A stretch of 56,833 bases of DNA from assembly GCA_029880325.1 (NCBI GenBank), contig JAOUOP010000050.1, positions 1-56,833 of the forward strand, in the 5' to 3' direction. Source of the stretch: Myxococcales bacterium. Lineage in GTDB: Bacteria > Myxococcota_A > Polyangia > Polyangiales > JAFGIB01. Shown here piece by piece: positions 43,706 through 52,024 of the stretch; position 1 is the first letter of the stretch, and each line of letters starts with the position of its first letter. The notes under the pieces are model-generated. The model searched no databases. It saw only the letters and a program-made list of their open reading frames with translations, and had not been told where the DNA came from. The translations under genes were made by a program, and so were the position numbers.

Positions 43706-45967
43706 TCAGGGCGTGGGCGTGAAGATGCGTCGCCTGTCGGCGGCCTCGTAGTCCAGCCAATCCTGCTGCCGCCCCTCCTTGCCGTAGAGGTCCCACACGC
43801 CACCGCGGTCGTACTCGTAAACCCGCAGGCCATCGCTGGTATCGATGGCGTTCCCGTCGTGTAGCAGTTGAGCGCGCACGGTGAGCGCGGCCTGCTCTTC
43901 GCAGCTCGCCGACGCATGGGGCAGCGCGCTCGAGGTGCTCGCGCAGGTCACATCGTCGATGAGTAAGAGCCGTCCCTCCGGACGCGCCGGGTCGCGGTAG
44001 GAGATGGACAGGCTCCCCTCGACTGTACGCTCGGCGATGCTGCCGTCGCTCATGCCATAGCTCAGAGTCACGGCAGCATCGAGATAGTCTGGTCCCACGC
44101 AGACGGTGGTCTCCGCCAGGGTGGCCGACAGCGTCAATTCTGCCTGACCACCATCCTCCCATTGCCCTGGGAGCGTGACGGCACCGAACCAGCTCTGTAC
44201 CAACTCCTGGGGCGAGCGATCGAGCCCTTCGATCGGCGATGAAGCATCCTGTCGCTCCGCGCCGAAGGGTTCGCAACCGTTGCTCGACCAGTTCCCCACC
44301 GAGTGCATGTGACCCGCGGGCGCACCATCGAAGGGGTCCAGCTCGGTTTGTACGAAGACGCTGATGTTTCCGATGCAGCTCAGGTGACTGGCGCCCACGT
44401 GGTATTCGAGGAAGACGCGCTCACCTGGCAAGAGCTCCGCATCCACTTCCAGCGAACCGCCGTGTTCCTCGTAGGGCTGCTTCGCGTGCGCCACCGCGTA
44501 CTCGTTGGCCGTGAATCTGCCGCCACCGTCGATGACGCCATCGGCGCTGCGCGCCTGCACCTCACCATCGATCAGGACGGTGGGATCGCAGCGATCACCC
44601 ATGCCATCGGGAAAGCTGAGCGCGCGGGCGCTGCCGCGATCGAGCATGACCGCAACCTCGATCTCGCTGCTACCGGAGGCTGGCTCGACACGCACTTGTG
44701 GCTGTCCCTCGAAGGGCACGTACTCGGCCGCATCCCACTGCACTTCGGTGATGCACTCCGACTCGAGCCCGGCGAAGAGTTCTTCCGGTGTCTGACCGGT
44801 CGGCCCCACCTCATCCCAGGCCAGGGGCTGCTCCTCGGGGGCACCACAAAGACTGCTGAAGTAGGGGTCCGGCTCGGGGGGCTCTGCTCCACCAAAGGCC
44901 ACGGCCTGCGCGAAGGTGGGAGTGTGGCTGTAGCCATCGGGCGCGAATACGCTCGGCCGCACGTCGCTGCCGATGCGCAGGGCGATGCGAGTCGATTCGG
45001 CGTCCTCGAGAACTTGCCAATGCCCCACCGCGCGGCAGCCCAACTCGGCAATCGCCTGGTCCCTGAACTCTTCACTGATCTCGCGCCAAATGCGGTCGGT
45101 GCGCGGGTCGCAGGGGACCCACGCCTCCTGGTCCTCTCCACCACAGCCCCCCTGGGCGATCAGGTAGTCGTAGCTTACCCCCGTGTCGTTGGCCTCGGCG
45201 TGTAGCTCGACGGCCCGCCTCTCGATCGCCATGTCGCAGTCGCTGCTTTCGGGGCTGTCCGGGTCGTAGCCCGGCTGCGGCTCCAGCACTGAATAGCCCG
45301 CCGGCAGCCCCGGCAGCCCCAGGCGCTCGGCGTCGGCCGCATCGGCATCGAGCGCTTCGGACAGGTGCACCAACACCAGGTCCTCGGACAGGCCGGCGAA
45401 TTTGGACCAGGTCTCCTTCAGGGAGGAATCGCCGGCGGAGTCGACCACCTCACAGCCGGGCGCTGGGCCGTCGTTCTGGGGGCAGTGCATGCGCTCGCTG
45501 TAGCAGCTCATCGCTTCGCCCGCGCCCGAGCACCACCAGCGCCAGCTATCACAGCCGCCGCCGCTTTCGTTGGAGTAGCAGGCGGCCGCACCACCGCTCG
45601 AGGTCACGTAGGCAAAGCTGTCGGGCCGATCCGCGGTGACCGCCGTGATGTAACCCAGGGCGCTCTCGATGCCGTCGGGGCCCTCGAAGAGGGCTTCGGC
45701 TGGTGGCGGCTGCATCACGCGCAGCACGAAGTCCGAGGGGAACTCACCCTCGACCTCCACGTCGACGATGTGGACCATGCCGGTCTCGCCGTTGAAGAAG
45801 GCCACGGCCGGCACCAGCTCCGCGTCTTCGGGTGGGTCGTCGATTTCCACGCTGCCGCGAAGCGTGAGCAGGGCCTCACCCCGGAATTCGGGGGCGACCT
45901 GCGAGTCACAGCTCGGAGTCAGCGCCGATAGCAGGAGAAGGCACGGCAAGAGGGCACAAAAGCGCAT
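43706..45967 (-). CDS. Large cysteine-containing lipoprotein of unknown function
   Basis: 753 aa from the ATG at 45967; the frame stays open much further upstream, but that part overlaps the divergent sigma operon. Signal peptide with lipobox LTPSC (RFCALLPCLLLLSALTPSCDS), then an acidic secreted protein with many cysteines and strand-rich segments and no recognised domain. It is divergent from the ECF sigma gene with 162 bp between, so it may belong to the same regulon. Its 3' end abuts repeat copy 2. Confidence 0.62.
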   Translation of the reverse strand: MRFCALLPCLLLLSALTPSCDSQVAPEFRGEALLTLRGSVEIDDPPEDAELVPAVAFFNGETGMVHIVDVEVEGEFPSDFVLRVMQPPPAEALFEGPDGIESALGYITAVTADRPDSFAYVTSSGGAAACYSNESGGGCDSWRWWCSGAGEAMSCYSERMHCPQNDGPAPGCEVVDSAGDSSLKETWSKFAGLSEDLVLVHLSEALDADAADAERLGLPGLPAGYSVLEPQPGYDPDSPESSDCDMAIERRAVELHAEANDTGVSYDYLIAQGGCGGEDQEAWVPCDPRTDRIWREISEEFRDQAIAELGCRAVGHWQVLEDAESTRIALRIGSDVRPSVFAPDGYSHTPTFAQAVAFGGAEPPEPDPYFSSLCGAPEEQPLAWDEVGPTGQTPEELFAGLESECITEVQWDAAEYVPFEGQPQVRVEPASGSSEIEVAVMLDRGSARALSFPDGMGDRCDPTVLIDGEVQARSADGVIDGGGRFTANEYAVAHAKQPYEEHGGSLEVDAELLPGERVFLEYHVGASHLSCIGNISVFVQTELDPFDGAPAGHMHSVGNWSSNGCEPFGAERQDASSPIEGLDRSPQELVQSWFGAVTLPGQWEDGGQAELTLSATLAETTVCVGPDYLDAAVTLSYGMSDGSIAERTVEGSLSISYRDPARPEGRLLLIDDVTCASTSSALPHASASCEEQAALTVRAQLLHDGNAIDTSDGLRVYEYDRGGVWDLYGKEGRQQDWLDYEAADRRRIFTPTP

Positions 45968-46129
45968 GGATGGGGTCACGTCAGTCGCTCCGCTCGTTTG
46001 GGGTGATGTCTTTGGGAACCCCGGGCCCCGCCCGCGCGGCAATTTTTCCCAGCTTGCCAGAAACTTTGCCGAAATCGCGCCCCTGCGGTTCTCAAGGGTG
46101 GATGATCGCGAGACAGCAGCATCCGGCCC

Positions 46130-46636
46130 ATGGCTCGCTCGACCCACGATGAGGAGGCGGACTTCGACCTCGTCTACCGCCGCTACGCGCCGGCGGCCCT
46201 GCGCCGCGCCCGGCGTCTGCTCGGCGACGCCGCCGAAGCCGATGAAGTGATCCACGATGTCTTCCTGCGCCTGCTCGAGCATCCCCAGCGCTTTCGCGGA
46301 GACAGCGCCTTGAGCACCTACCTCTACAGCGCCGTCACCCACGCCTGCTTCAACCAGCTGCGCAACGCCCAAAACCGCAGGCGCCTGCTCGAGCGCTTCA
46401 GGCCGCCCGCGCCGACGCCGCCGGAAAGTCCCGCCGAGATCGGCGCGGAGCTGCGATCGGCCCTGCTCGCCATGCCGGAGCCGCTTGCCGAGGTGGCGGT
46501 CTACTTCTACATGGACGGCCTGACGCACGAGGAAATCGCCGAGTTGATCGGCTGCTCGCGACGGCAGGTGGGAAACCACATCACGGCCATCACCCGCTGG
46601 GCCAGCCGGGAGGAGCTGCGCGCATGTCGGATCTGA
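46130..46636 (+). CDS. ECF RNA polymerase sigma factor
   Basis: 168 aa. Region 2 (DFDLVYRRYAPAALRRARRLLGDAAEADEVIHDVFLRLLEHPQRFRGDSALSTYLYSAVTHACFNQLRN) and region 4 (LAEVAVYFYMDGLTHEEIAELIGCSRRQVGNHITAITRWA) are both clear. Overlaps the anti-sigma gene by 13 nt, showing tight coupling. First gene of the sigma/anti-sigma/caspase operon. Confidence 0.92.
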   Translation: MARSTHDEEADFDLVYRRYAPAALRRARRLLGDAAEADEVIHDVFLRLLEHPQRFRGDSALSTYLYSAVTHACFNQLRNAQNRRRLLERFRPPAPTPPESPAEIGAELRSALLAMPEPLAEVAVYFYMDGLTHEEIAELIGCSRRQVGNHITAITRWASREELRACRI

Positions 46637-47391
46637 CGCCCCACGGGACCGAGCGCATCGGCTGCCCCTCGGACCTGCGCCTCGACCGCCTGGTCGCCGG
46701 CGAACTCGAAGCCGAAGATCGAGCGCAGCTCGGCCACCATCTCGAGCAGTGCAGCGCCTGCGCGCGCCGCCATGGCGACTTCGCCGATGCGGCCAGGCGC
46801 TTCGCCGAGCACGGGGAGAGCTTCGACCAACTGCGGGTGCGCGTTCAGCGGCGCCGCGAAGGGCGACAGGCGTCGCGGCGCCGTACCCGGGGGCTCTGGG
46901 GCGTGAGCGCGCTCGCCGCGGCCGCGGCCGTCGCACTGGCGGTGCAGGGAGGCCTGCCCCTCGGAACCGCCACCGAAGCGACCACGCGCAGCAAGGGCAA
47001 GGCGCGCATCGGCTTCTACGTCAAGCGCGGCGAGCGCGTCGTCGAAGGCGGCGCCGACACCATCCTGCATCCGGGCGATCGCCTGCGTTTCGTCCTGAGC
47101 ACCCCCAGGCCGCGTTACCTGGCGCTGCTCAACCGCGACGGGCGCGGCGCCAGCGTCTACTACCCCTCGGGCGAGCGCGCCCTGCCCTTGCCGGCCGGCC
47201 ACGACCGCGCCCTGGACTTCAGCGTCGAGCTCGACGACTACCTGGGCGACGAACGGGTCTTCGCCCTGCTCTGCAGCGAGGCCTTTCCGGTCGAGCCCCT
47301 GCGCCTGGCCCTGGCGCGCGACGGCGCGCTAACGCCGCCGTCGGGCTGTTCGCTGCTCACCCTCGACCTCCACAAGGAACCCTTGCCTTGA
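46624..47391 (+). CDS. Zinc-finger anti-sigma factor with DUF4384-like periplasmic domain
   Basis: 255 aa. N-terminal zinc-binding anti-sigma domain with HHLEQCSAC (H-x3-C-x2-C), one membrane helix (about 91-110, GVSALAAAAAVALAVQGGLPL), and a periplasmic domain: ILHPGDRLRFVLSTPRPRYLALLNRDGRGASVYYPS and LDDYLGDERVFALLCSE, resembling DUF4384-type domains. It is expected to hold the sigma factor at the membrane and release it when the outer domain is signalled. Stop overlaps the caspase start by 4 nt. Confidence 0.85.
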   Translation: MSDLTPHGTERIGCPSDLRLDRLVAGELEAEDRAQLGHHLEQCSACARRHGDFADAARRFAEHGESFDQLRVRVQRRREGRQASRRRTRGLWGVSALAAAAAVALAVQGGLPLGTATEATTRSKGKARIGFYVKRGERVVEGGADTILHPGDRLRFVLSTPRPRYLALLNRDGRGASVYYPSGERALPLPAGHDRALDFSVELDDYLGDERVFALLCSEAFPVEPLRLALARDGALTPPSGCSLLTLDLHKEPLP

Positions 47392-48971
47392 AGCTCGCCC
47401 TGCTGCTGTCACTGCTCGCGGCGCTCAGCCTGGGCGCGCCGGCAAGCGCCAAGGCCAGCGTCGAGCGCTTCGCCGTGCTGATCGGCAACGACGCGGGCGA
47501 GCCCGGCGAGCAACCCCTGCGCTATGCGGCCTCCGACGCCCGGCGCCTCTACGGTGTGCTGCGCGAACTGGGGGGCTTCGAGCCCTACAACATGCTGCTG
47601 TTGCGCGACGAAAACGCCGCGACCGTGCGCAGCTCGCTGCTCTCGATCAACGAGCGGGTGCGCGAGGCCGTCGCACGGCCCGACACCGACGTGATGCTGC
47701 TGGTCTACTACTCGGGCCATGCCGACGCCCGCGACCTGCACCTGGGCAAAAGCCGCCTGGCCCTGCGCGAGCTGGTGCAGATGGTGCGTGGTTCGGCAGC
47801 CAAATTTCGCCTGATCGTGCTCGACGCCTGCCGCTCAGGCAGCCTCACGCGCGTCAAGGGAGGCCGCGTCAAGGACCCCTTCGCCCTACCCGAGGAGCGG
47901 CTTCCGGGCGACGGCCTGGCCTACTTGACCGCCAGTTCGAGCAGCGAAGACGCCCAGGAATCCGACACCCTGGGCGCCTCTTTTTTCACCCATGCCCTGG
48001 TCAGCGGCCTGCTCGGTGCCGCCGACGACGACGGCGACGGCGAGGTGGTGCTCGACGAGGCCTATCGCTACGCCTACGACGCCACGCGCCGCGCCACCAG
48101 CCGCACCCTGGCCGGCACCCAGCACCCCGCCTTCCGTTACGACTACCGCGGCAGCGGTCGCGTGGTTCTGACCCGACCGCGGGCCCACGACCCGAGCCGC
48201 GCACGCCTGCGCTTCCCCGCCCGCATCGGCTTCCTGGTGATGGCCGATCACGCCGAGGGCACGGTCGTGGGCGAGCTGTCGGCCGGCAGCCGCCAGCGCC
48301 AGCTGAGCCTGCGCCCGGGTCGCTACTTCATCCGCGGACGCGGCTCCGATGTGCTCTACGAGACGACCCTGAATGCCACGGCCGGTCGTGCACTCGAGGT
48401 GGACGTCACGCGCATGGATCGCATCGAATACGCCCGCCTGGTGCGCAAGGGGCAGCGGCGCTCGGGCCTGGCCCACGGCCCAGAGCTGGGCGTGCTCGCG
48501 CGCACGGCCCTGCCCAACGAGGCCGATCCCTGCCTGGGAGCCAGCCTTGGCTATGCGCTGCAGCTCGAGCACTTCACCACGCGCCTACGGGCCGGCGGCT
48601 GCCGCGGCGGCTTCGAAAACGCCGTGCTCACCGCGCAGTCATCGGCGATCCACCTGGAGTTACAGGCCCTGCGAATCTGGGATCCGCAGGCAGCCCCAGC
48701 GCTCAGCCTGGAACTGGGCCTGGCCGCCGGGGGCACCTTCTTCACCCAGCGCTTCGACACGGCGGGCCAGGCCTCGACGCGACACAGCCTCGCGCCCCTC
48801 ACGGCCATCGTGGCGGGTCTGGGCTTGGATCTCGGCGCCGGCTACCGCTTCGCCCTGCAGCTGGGCGCCGAGACCCACTTCCTGCGCCTGCAGCGGCAGG
48901 CCTGGCAGGCCCCGAGCTGGCAGGCGGGCTTTGCCCTGCGGGGCACGGCGATGCTGGCCAAGGAACTCTGA
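47388..48971 (+). CDS. Caspase-family (peptidase C14) protein with C-terminal barrel-like region
   Basis: 527 aa from a TTG whose A-sharing TTGA overlap with the upstream stop, and an AAGGA 10 nt before, decide the start. Signal peptide (KLALLLSLLAALSLGAPASAKA). Caspase domain (25-250) with catalytic H111 (YYSGH) and C148 (LDACRSG). A perfect EF-hand loop, DDDGDGEVVLDE, at 213-224. From about 285 a strand-rich part follows, then a segment (from about 365, GPELGVLARTALP) with alternating hydrophobic strands typical of an outer-membrane barrel. Predicted to act outside the cytoplasm; target unknown. Confidence 0.83.
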   Translation: MKLALLLSLLAALSLGAPASAKASVERFAVLIGNDAGEPGEQPLRYAASDARRLYGVLRELGGFEPYNMLLLRDENAATVRSSLLSINERVREAVARPDTDVMLLVYYSGHADARDLHLGKSRLALRELVQMVRGSAAKFRLIVLDACRSGSLTRVKGGRVKDPFALPEERLPGDGLAYLTASSSSEDAQESDTLGASFFTHALVSGLLGAADDDGDGEVVLDEAYRYAYDATRRATSRTLAGTQHPAFRYDYRGSGRVVLTRPRAHDPSRARLRFPARIGFLVMADHAEGTVVGELSAGSRQRQLSLRPGRYFIRGRGSDVLYETTLNATAGRALEVDVTRMDRIEYARLVRKGQRRSGLAHGPELGVLARTALPNEADPCLGASLGYALQLEHFTTRLRAGGCRGGFENAVLTAQSSAIHLELQALRIWDPQAAPALSLELGLAAGGTFFTQRFDTAGQASTRHSLAPLTAIVAGLGLDLGAGYRFALQLGAETHFLRLQRQAWQAPSWQAGFALRGTAMLAKEL

Positions 48972-49060
48972 GCGGGTCGCAGAGCGCACTGCGGGCTGGG
49001 GCGACCGGCCCGAGCGCTCGGTCGCCTCCCGCCGCCTCAGGCGGTTCGGATGCCGACGCT

Positions 49061-49175
49061 CCGCCGTGCTGTAGGGCGGCGGAATCGTGGGGGTTTGGGG
49101 CCTCAGCGGTGTAGGCAGCGTGGCATGCGGTGCCGATATGGCTGAAACTGGGGATGGCTAATGGTTCCTACGGTC
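49061..49175 (+). repeat. 115-bp leader repeat, copy 3
   Basis: Same sequence as 43567-43681 with one mismatch (GGGCGG versus GGGCAG). It supplies the start codon and first 7 codons of the truncated PurF-like frame that follows. Confidence 0.93.
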
Positions 49176-49945
49176 CCAACTCCGCGGAGCCTGCAGCGCT
49201 CGGCCTGTACAACGGACTGGTCCAGATCGGCAAGAAGCGTGCGGGCAAGTCGAATTCGGACCGCTTTCTGATGGAGAGCGTGGTCACCAAGGACACGAAG
49301 CTGCGCACGTTCATCGCCTCGAGCAGCACGCGCAAGGACATCATCTCCAGCGTCTACAACGTGATCTCGGACACGGTCGCGGGGCTCGAAGATAGCCCGC
49401 TGATCCTCGTGGAAGACAGCATCATCAAGGGCAGCACCCTCCAGCGGCGCATCGTCGACCTGCTGGTGCGGGCAGGCGCGTCGCGGCTCTTCATCGTTTC
49501 GAGCTGCCCGCAGCTCAGATTCATCTGTCCCTACGGCATCGAGATGGCGTCGCTGGGCGAGCTTCTAGCTTTTCGCGCAGCCGTTTCGCTCATCACCAAG
49601 GGAGGACGCCAGCCTTTCCTCGACGACATTTACGCGGCCGCGCAGACGCAGCAGGCGCGAATCGATTCGGACACGCAATTCATTCCCGAGAACCTCGTGC
49701 AGAAGATCTACGACCAGTCGACCTACGCCGAGGTGTCGAGCGAAATTGGCGAGCATCTCAGACCTCCCGGCTGGGATGGCGAACTGTTCGTTCTGTACCC
49801 CGACGTCGCAGGCTTTCGAGACTCGCTCGGTCAGAAGCGCGATGACGCCTGCATCAGCGGTAGTTATCCGGAGTCCGGCGGCCTCCGCGTGCTGAACCAG
49901 GCGCTCCTGAACTACTTCGAAAAGTCGGACGCCAAGGCCTACTAA
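49154..49945 (+). pseudogene. 5'-truncated amidophosphoribosyltransferase (PurF-like), C-terminal half
   Basis: About 263 aa from the ATG at 49154 inside the repeat (GTG at 49130 also in frame). Contains the phosphoribosyltransferase loop LILVEDSIIKGST and SSCPQLRFICPYGIEM, which match the C-terminal half of the longer PurF type, but the glutaminase domain with its N-terminal cysteine is missing. The first codons (MANGSYG) come from the repeat. The reading frame is intact and its GC is visibly lower than the surroundings, so it is probably transferred DNA and now non-functional or altered. Confidence 0.75.
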
Positions 49946-50100
49946 TCCCTGAGATCACTTGAGTCAGGAGATATGGTCAAGAGTTGTGTTTGGGCAGGCG
50001 CACCCTCCGGTTGGATTTACGCGACTGCTGACACCTTCATCTCTCGTAACCGTTCACGTGGGGCGTTGAGCCGCCGCGCGTCATGTGGGACTTGGGGCCG

Positions 50101-50298
50101 ATGACATCTCCGAAGACCCCCGAACAACTCTCGGCCGCGATCGAATCCCTGGTCGCGTCCTACGTCAACGAAGTGCGGCGTGCTGCGTCTGAGGCGGTCG
50201 AGCGCGCGCTGCGTCAGAGCGTCGTGTCCAGTGCGCCGGCCGGCGTCCGGAACAAGCCGCCCGAATTTCCGACCCACCTTGACCTTACTCCTGAGTGA
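50101..50298 (+). pseudogene. Truncated small gene of a myxobacterial regulator-like family
   Basis: 65 aa. The first 45 residues (MTSPKTPEQLSAAIESLVAS, YVNEVRRAASEAVERAL) look like the N-terminus of small deltaproteobacterial proteins that continue into a DNA-binding domain. Here the reading frame runs into the end of Y1 element C (TTTCCGACCCACCTTGACC) and stops, so the C-terminus is lost. Confidence 0.5.
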
Positions 50299-51503
50299 AA
50301 CGCGTCGGCACGGCGTCCGAGGGCTTGTCCGAGTTCGCCGCTTTCGAGCGCCGAAGCACACACCCAAGCGCCGCAAACGCCTCCCGAAGCCCCCTCCGGT
50401 GCATGACAGCCGGCCCGCGGACACACCGGTGCGCAACGGACGCTCTGTCCCGCCGCCTATAACCCCAACGACGCACCACCCGAGCTAGCTGGGGGTCGGC
50501 GGGGGCATCGCCCCCGGGCACCGCGCCAGCACACACCACCAGCAGTCCAGCGGCTCGCAGGGCTGACGAAATCGATGCCGCATCAGCAGCGTACCCCCGG
50601 GGAAGGTCGCTTCGAGCCCCCTACGGAAGCCCTGCCAGGCCTCCCGGTACTGCCGGCGGTACTCTCGCACGGCACCGACGGCGTTTTTGTACGCCTCTCG
50701 GTCGCCGCCGGCAGCCACCGTCGGCTTGCGGCCTCCTTTGGGCCTGACGTTGTTGGGGGCGTCGAAGGGGTCGGTCGCGAGGATCTTCTTCACGCCGACG
50801 AAGCCATGCCCGGCGCTGCGTGCCTGGGTCACCAGCTCGAGTTGACGCGCGTTGAGCTGCTGACGGAAATCCTCCACCAGGTCGGGCAGCGGGTGGTCGC
50901 CGAACTGCGGAGGTGGAACGAAGCAGCCGGTGGCGACCGCGTGCTCCTCGTCAGTCTGATCGAAGAAGTACTTGGGCCGACTGACCTGCATCGGCGGCTC
51001 GAGCCAGTCGGTCGGGCCGTGCAGGACTCCGGGCCACTGCTTGTACTTGTCGACCAGCCGATCTTTGACGCAGTTGAGGACCGTGTAGCAGAGCTTGTCC
51101 CGGACGGCGGCGTGATTGGTCAGCAGCAGGTCGTTGTAGGACTGGTCACACCAGATTGTCTCGGTGTACCGGTCGGGATACTGCTCCCCGAAGTAGGCGA
51201 GCAGGCACATGGCGATGCAGCGATCGAGCCAGGCCATGAACAGGTCCAGGCGCCCGGTCGTGTCGGTCAGAACCAGATGAAAGTGATTGCTTTCGAAACA
51301 GACCGCGTGCAGCAGCACCCCATACTTGGCAGCGGCGCGGAACAGGCAGTAGCGCACGATCTGGTTGACCACCGGATCGGGTCGCAAGTAGAAGCGGCGC
51401 AGGTCGCAGGTGCGGGTCACCATCCGGGTCCCGTCCGGGACCGATATCCGCGGTGCGGTCACACCCTGTTATCGGCCAGTGCCCGAGCCAGTTTCGCAAA
51501 ATC
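50267..51503 (-). mobile_element. HUH/Y1-transposase element, copy C (about 1.24 kb)
   Basis: Paralogue of 39451-40699 in the opposite orientation, with matching outer ends (GATTTTGCGAAAC at 51503 inward, and CAAGGTGGGTCGGAA reaching 50267). The 3' repeat block is at 50346-50434. Confidence 0.72.
50485..51462 (-). CDS. HUH/Y1-type (REP-associated-like) transposase, intact copy C
   Basis: 325 aa, GTG start. HUH motif in SNHFHLVLTD near residue 60; the rest matches copy A throughout. Y1 enzymes cut and rejoin single strands through a tyrosine using terminal hairpins. Unlike short IS200 transposases the C-terminal extension (about 150 residues) is long, ending PGAMPPPTPS. This is the only intact member of the A/C pair. 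Confidence 0.85.
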   Translation of the reverse strand: MTAPRISVPDGTRMVTRTCDLRRFYLRPDPVVNQIVRYCLFRAAAKYGVLLHAVCFESNHFHLVLTDTTGRLDLFMAWLDRCIAMCLLAYFGEQYPDRYTETIWCDQSYNDLLLTNHAAVRDKLCYTVLNCVKDRLVDKYKQWPGVLHGPTDWLEPPMQVSRPKYFFDQTDEEHAVATGCFVPPPQFGDHPLPDLVEDFRQQLNARQLELVTQARSAGHGFVGVKKILATDPFDAPNNVRPKGGRKPTVAAGGDREAYKNAVGAVREYRRQYREAWQGFRRGLEATFPGGTLLMRHRFRQPCEPLDCWWCVLARCPGAMPPPTPS

Positions 51504-51602
51504 CTAGCGATCATCTCGGCGCCTACGACGCTGAGGTCTCGCGCGAGGGGATCCAGTGCGGAATCTGAGGGGGCGTCTGTGTGCCGGGGGCCCGGTGATC
51601 TT

Positions 51603-51696
51603 GAGCGCCGAAGCTGAACCACGCCCCAGCGCTGCATACGCCCTGCGAAGGTACCCTCCGGTGCATTGCAGACCGGTCGCGGACACACAGGTGCGC
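51603..51696 (+). repeat. Solo copy of the Y1-element 3' repeat block
   Basis: GAGCGCCGAAGC... CCTCCGGTGCAT... CGGACACACAGGTGCGC, the same block as 50346-50434 (same orientation) and 40534-40619 (opposite). It lies outside element C, giving direct copies on both sides of it. Confidence 0.75.
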
Positions 51697-51840
51697 TCGC
51701 GGGCCGGTTAGCTTGCCCGCTGGTGACGCCCCAGAGTCCACAACTTCGCCGTGCGTCTGGGCCGTTACGGGCGGATCCTTCACGCCGCCACCTCGCCGGC
51801 CCACCGCCCAAGCGCCCATTGGTAACTCCCGGCCGCCCCC

Positions 51841-52004
51841 AGAGGTCGACCGGTTTGAAATCGCCGCAAATTCGCGAGGGAGAGCGGGTTCAGTGTGCCG
51901 TTACGGTGCCGCAGTCGTAGCCCAGCTACTTCAAGGCGCCGTAGCGGTGCGGTGGGCCCGCTAAACCCGCGAAGTTGTGGTGGTTTCAAACCGATCGCCG
52001 CTCT
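51841..52004. repeat. Long hairpin element D
   Basis: A 164-bp imperfect palindrome; arms 51841-51879 and 51966-52004 pair with one gap, and several differences are G-U compatible. The core (around GTAGCCCAGCTAC, 51917-51930) read on the minus strand gives CCTTGAAGTAGCTGGGCTAC then GACTGCGG, matching cores A-C. It ends 20 bp before the class V aminotransferase start codon. Confidence 0.7.
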
Positions 52005-52024
52005 AGCCGCGCTATCCTCAGCCC

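Noticed and set aside
46014..46060. GGAAC-type ECF -35 box upstream of the sigma gene
   Set aside because: No GTC-type -10 at the expected distance, so autoregulation cannot be supported from sequence.
43706..46936. A 1076-codon open frame on the minus strand
   Set aside because: Only the part from 45967 to 43706 begins with a signal peptide and looks like protein; the upstream part is the mirror of the sigma and anti-sigma genes and is composition-driven.
46749..47387. Upstream extension of the caspase frame
   Set aside because: It overlaps the anti-sigma gene in another frame and is Arg/Pro/Ala-rich; the TTG at 47388 with the 4-nt overlap is the better start.
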